Assembly (NCBI RefSeq): GCF_030137545.1
Contig: NZ_JARUVL010000004.1
Location: 62,001 to 126,000, forward strand
DNA length: 64,000 nucleotides
Direction: 5' to 3'
Source of the DNA: Virgibacillus sp. LDC-1
GTDB lineage: Bacteria > Bacillota > Bacilli > Bacillales > Amphibacillaceae
Part shown: piece after piece, positions 63,476-64,000 of the stretch
How the letters are laid out: the number at the start of each line of letters is the position of its first letter
Position numbering within the stretch: position 1 is the first letter of the stretch
Translations under genes and position numbers: made by a program
The notes under the pieces: generated by a model
The model's input: only the letters and a program-made list of their open reading frames with translations
Told to the model about the DNA's origin: nothing
The model's database searches: none

Positions 63476-64000
63476 ATGTTACAAATTCAAGAGCAAGTTA
63501 TTAAGGAAAATGGATATACCTTGCATTTAATTCCGAATGAAAAGTTTAAAACAATAAATATCGTTGCAAAAATGAAAGCACCTTTAGAAAGAGAAACGAT
63601 AACGAAACGTGCATTACTTCCATACGTATTACAGCAAGGAACGCGTAGATATCCAACGAGGTTACAGCTGCAAAGCGCATTAGATGATTTATATGGAGCG
63701 GTATTATCTTTAGACGGTGCAAAAAAGGGCGATTTTCACATTATTAGTTATCGTCTTGAAGTAGCGAATCAAAAATTTATTCAGCAGGAAACCGATATTG
63801 TAGAAAAAGCGATCAATCTGTTGTATGAAGTTATTTTTCAGCCCAACATGAAAGGCATCGGCTTTGAACCTACAGTGTTTGCACGTGAAAAAGAAACATT
63901 AAAAGAAAAAATAGCAGCAATTACAGATGATAAGCTTGCATATGCGAATATGCGTCTAATGGATGAAATGTGTGTTGATGAAGCGTATGGACTACATGTG
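63476..64000 (+). CDS. ymfF: YmfF, M16-like protein (N-terminal part, cut by window end)
   Basis: The frame is open from ATG 63476 to the end of the window, 175 codons with no stop. GGTGGGAG at 63464-63471 is the ribosome binding site. The protein begins MLQIQEQVIKENGYTLHLIP and has LLPYVLQQGTRRYPTRLQL and ALDDLYGAVLSLDGAKKG, which fit the M16 fold. Where active M16 enzymes have HxxEH this protein has LLPYVLQQG, so it is probably not a peptidase itself. In B. subtilis ymfF and ymfH lie here and have been tied to 5-aminopentanol modification of EF-P. Identification rests on recall and order. Confidence 0.85.
   Translation, partial: MLQIQEQVIKENGYTLHLIPNEKFKTINIVAKMKAPLERETITKRALLPYVLQQGTRRYPTRLQLQSALDDLYGAVLSLDGAKKGDFHIISYRLEVANQKFIQQETDIVEKAINLLYEVIFQPNMKGIGFEPTVFAREKETLKEKIAAITDDKLAYANMRLMDEMCVDEAYGLHV

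Noticed and set aside
1-64000. CRISPR arrays, tRNA or rRNA genes, insertion sequences, prophage and defence genes
   Set aside because: None seen: no regularly spaced repeats, no cloverleaf-like gene with CCA-type end, no transposase, integrase or restriction/toxin-type frames. The window is core chromosome.

Overview
The window is an AT-rich, gene-dense stretch of chromosome from a motile, endospore-forming member of the Bacillaceae. All recognisable genes lie on the + strand. Gene order and protein sequence resemble Bacillus subtilis, but the gene content and a decayed intergenic repeat point to the Oceanobacillus/Virgibacillus side of the family; this genus-level guess comes from recall, not a search. 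Evidence for the lifestyle is the long fla/che operon, spore genes (dpaAB, spoIIIE, tepA) and Gram-positive signals (strong GGAGG ribosome binding sites, frequent TTG/GTG starts, U-tailed terminators). No tRNA, rRNA, CRISPR array, transposase or prophage was seen.

Region 1 (1-23.2 kb) is the distal two thirds of the fla/che operon: the end of fliI, then fliJ, ylxF, fliK, flgD, a flagellar-operon protein of unknown function, flgE, swrD, fliL, fliM, fliY, cheY, fliZ, fliP, fliQ, fliR, flhB, flhA, flhF, flhG, cheB, cheA, cheW, cheC, cheD, sigD, fapA, a small charged protein and swrB. Genes are mostly overlapping or a few bases apart. They make the export gate, C-ring/switch, hook, chemotaxis relay with its CheC/CheD adaptation arm, and the sigma factor for late flagellar genes.

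Region 2 (23.2-34.3 kb) holds translation and envelope genes (rpsB, tsf, pyrH, frr, uppS, cdsA, rseP) and then polC. The dxr and proS genes that sit beside rseP in B. subtilis are absent here. A single-gene unit for an RsbR-type STAS protein follows polC.

Region 3 (35.3-45.5 kb) is the rimP-nusA-rnpM-ylxQ-infB-ylxP-rbfA-truB-ribF operon, with a long leader carrying two tandem terminator-like hairpins, followed by rpsO and pnp.

Region 4 (45.5-57.2 kb) begins with an 800-base non-coding stretch containing a terminator and a likely degenerate repeat. Then come ylxY, mlpA, ymxH, the dipicolinate synthase pair dpaAB behind a good sigma-K promoter candidate, the lysine/diaminopimelate genes asd-dapG-dapA, and tepA-ylzJ-spoIIIE. 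The dap genes supply dihydrodipicolinate, which DpaAB turns into the spore-core compound dipicolinic acid.

Region 5 (57.2-64 kb) has a GntR regulator, a BmpA-type lipoprotein with its nucleoside ABC transporter (nupO, nupP, nupQ), and the start of ymfF, which runs off the window.

No wholly new multi-gene system was found. The most interesting points are an unusual swrD translation start (a perfect ribosome binding site separated from the ATG by a 10-bp hairpin, with an overlapping 16-codon reading frame), the missing dxr/proS, a shared CAAGGG hairpin family in front of polC, rimP and spoIIIE, and the orphan STAS gene.
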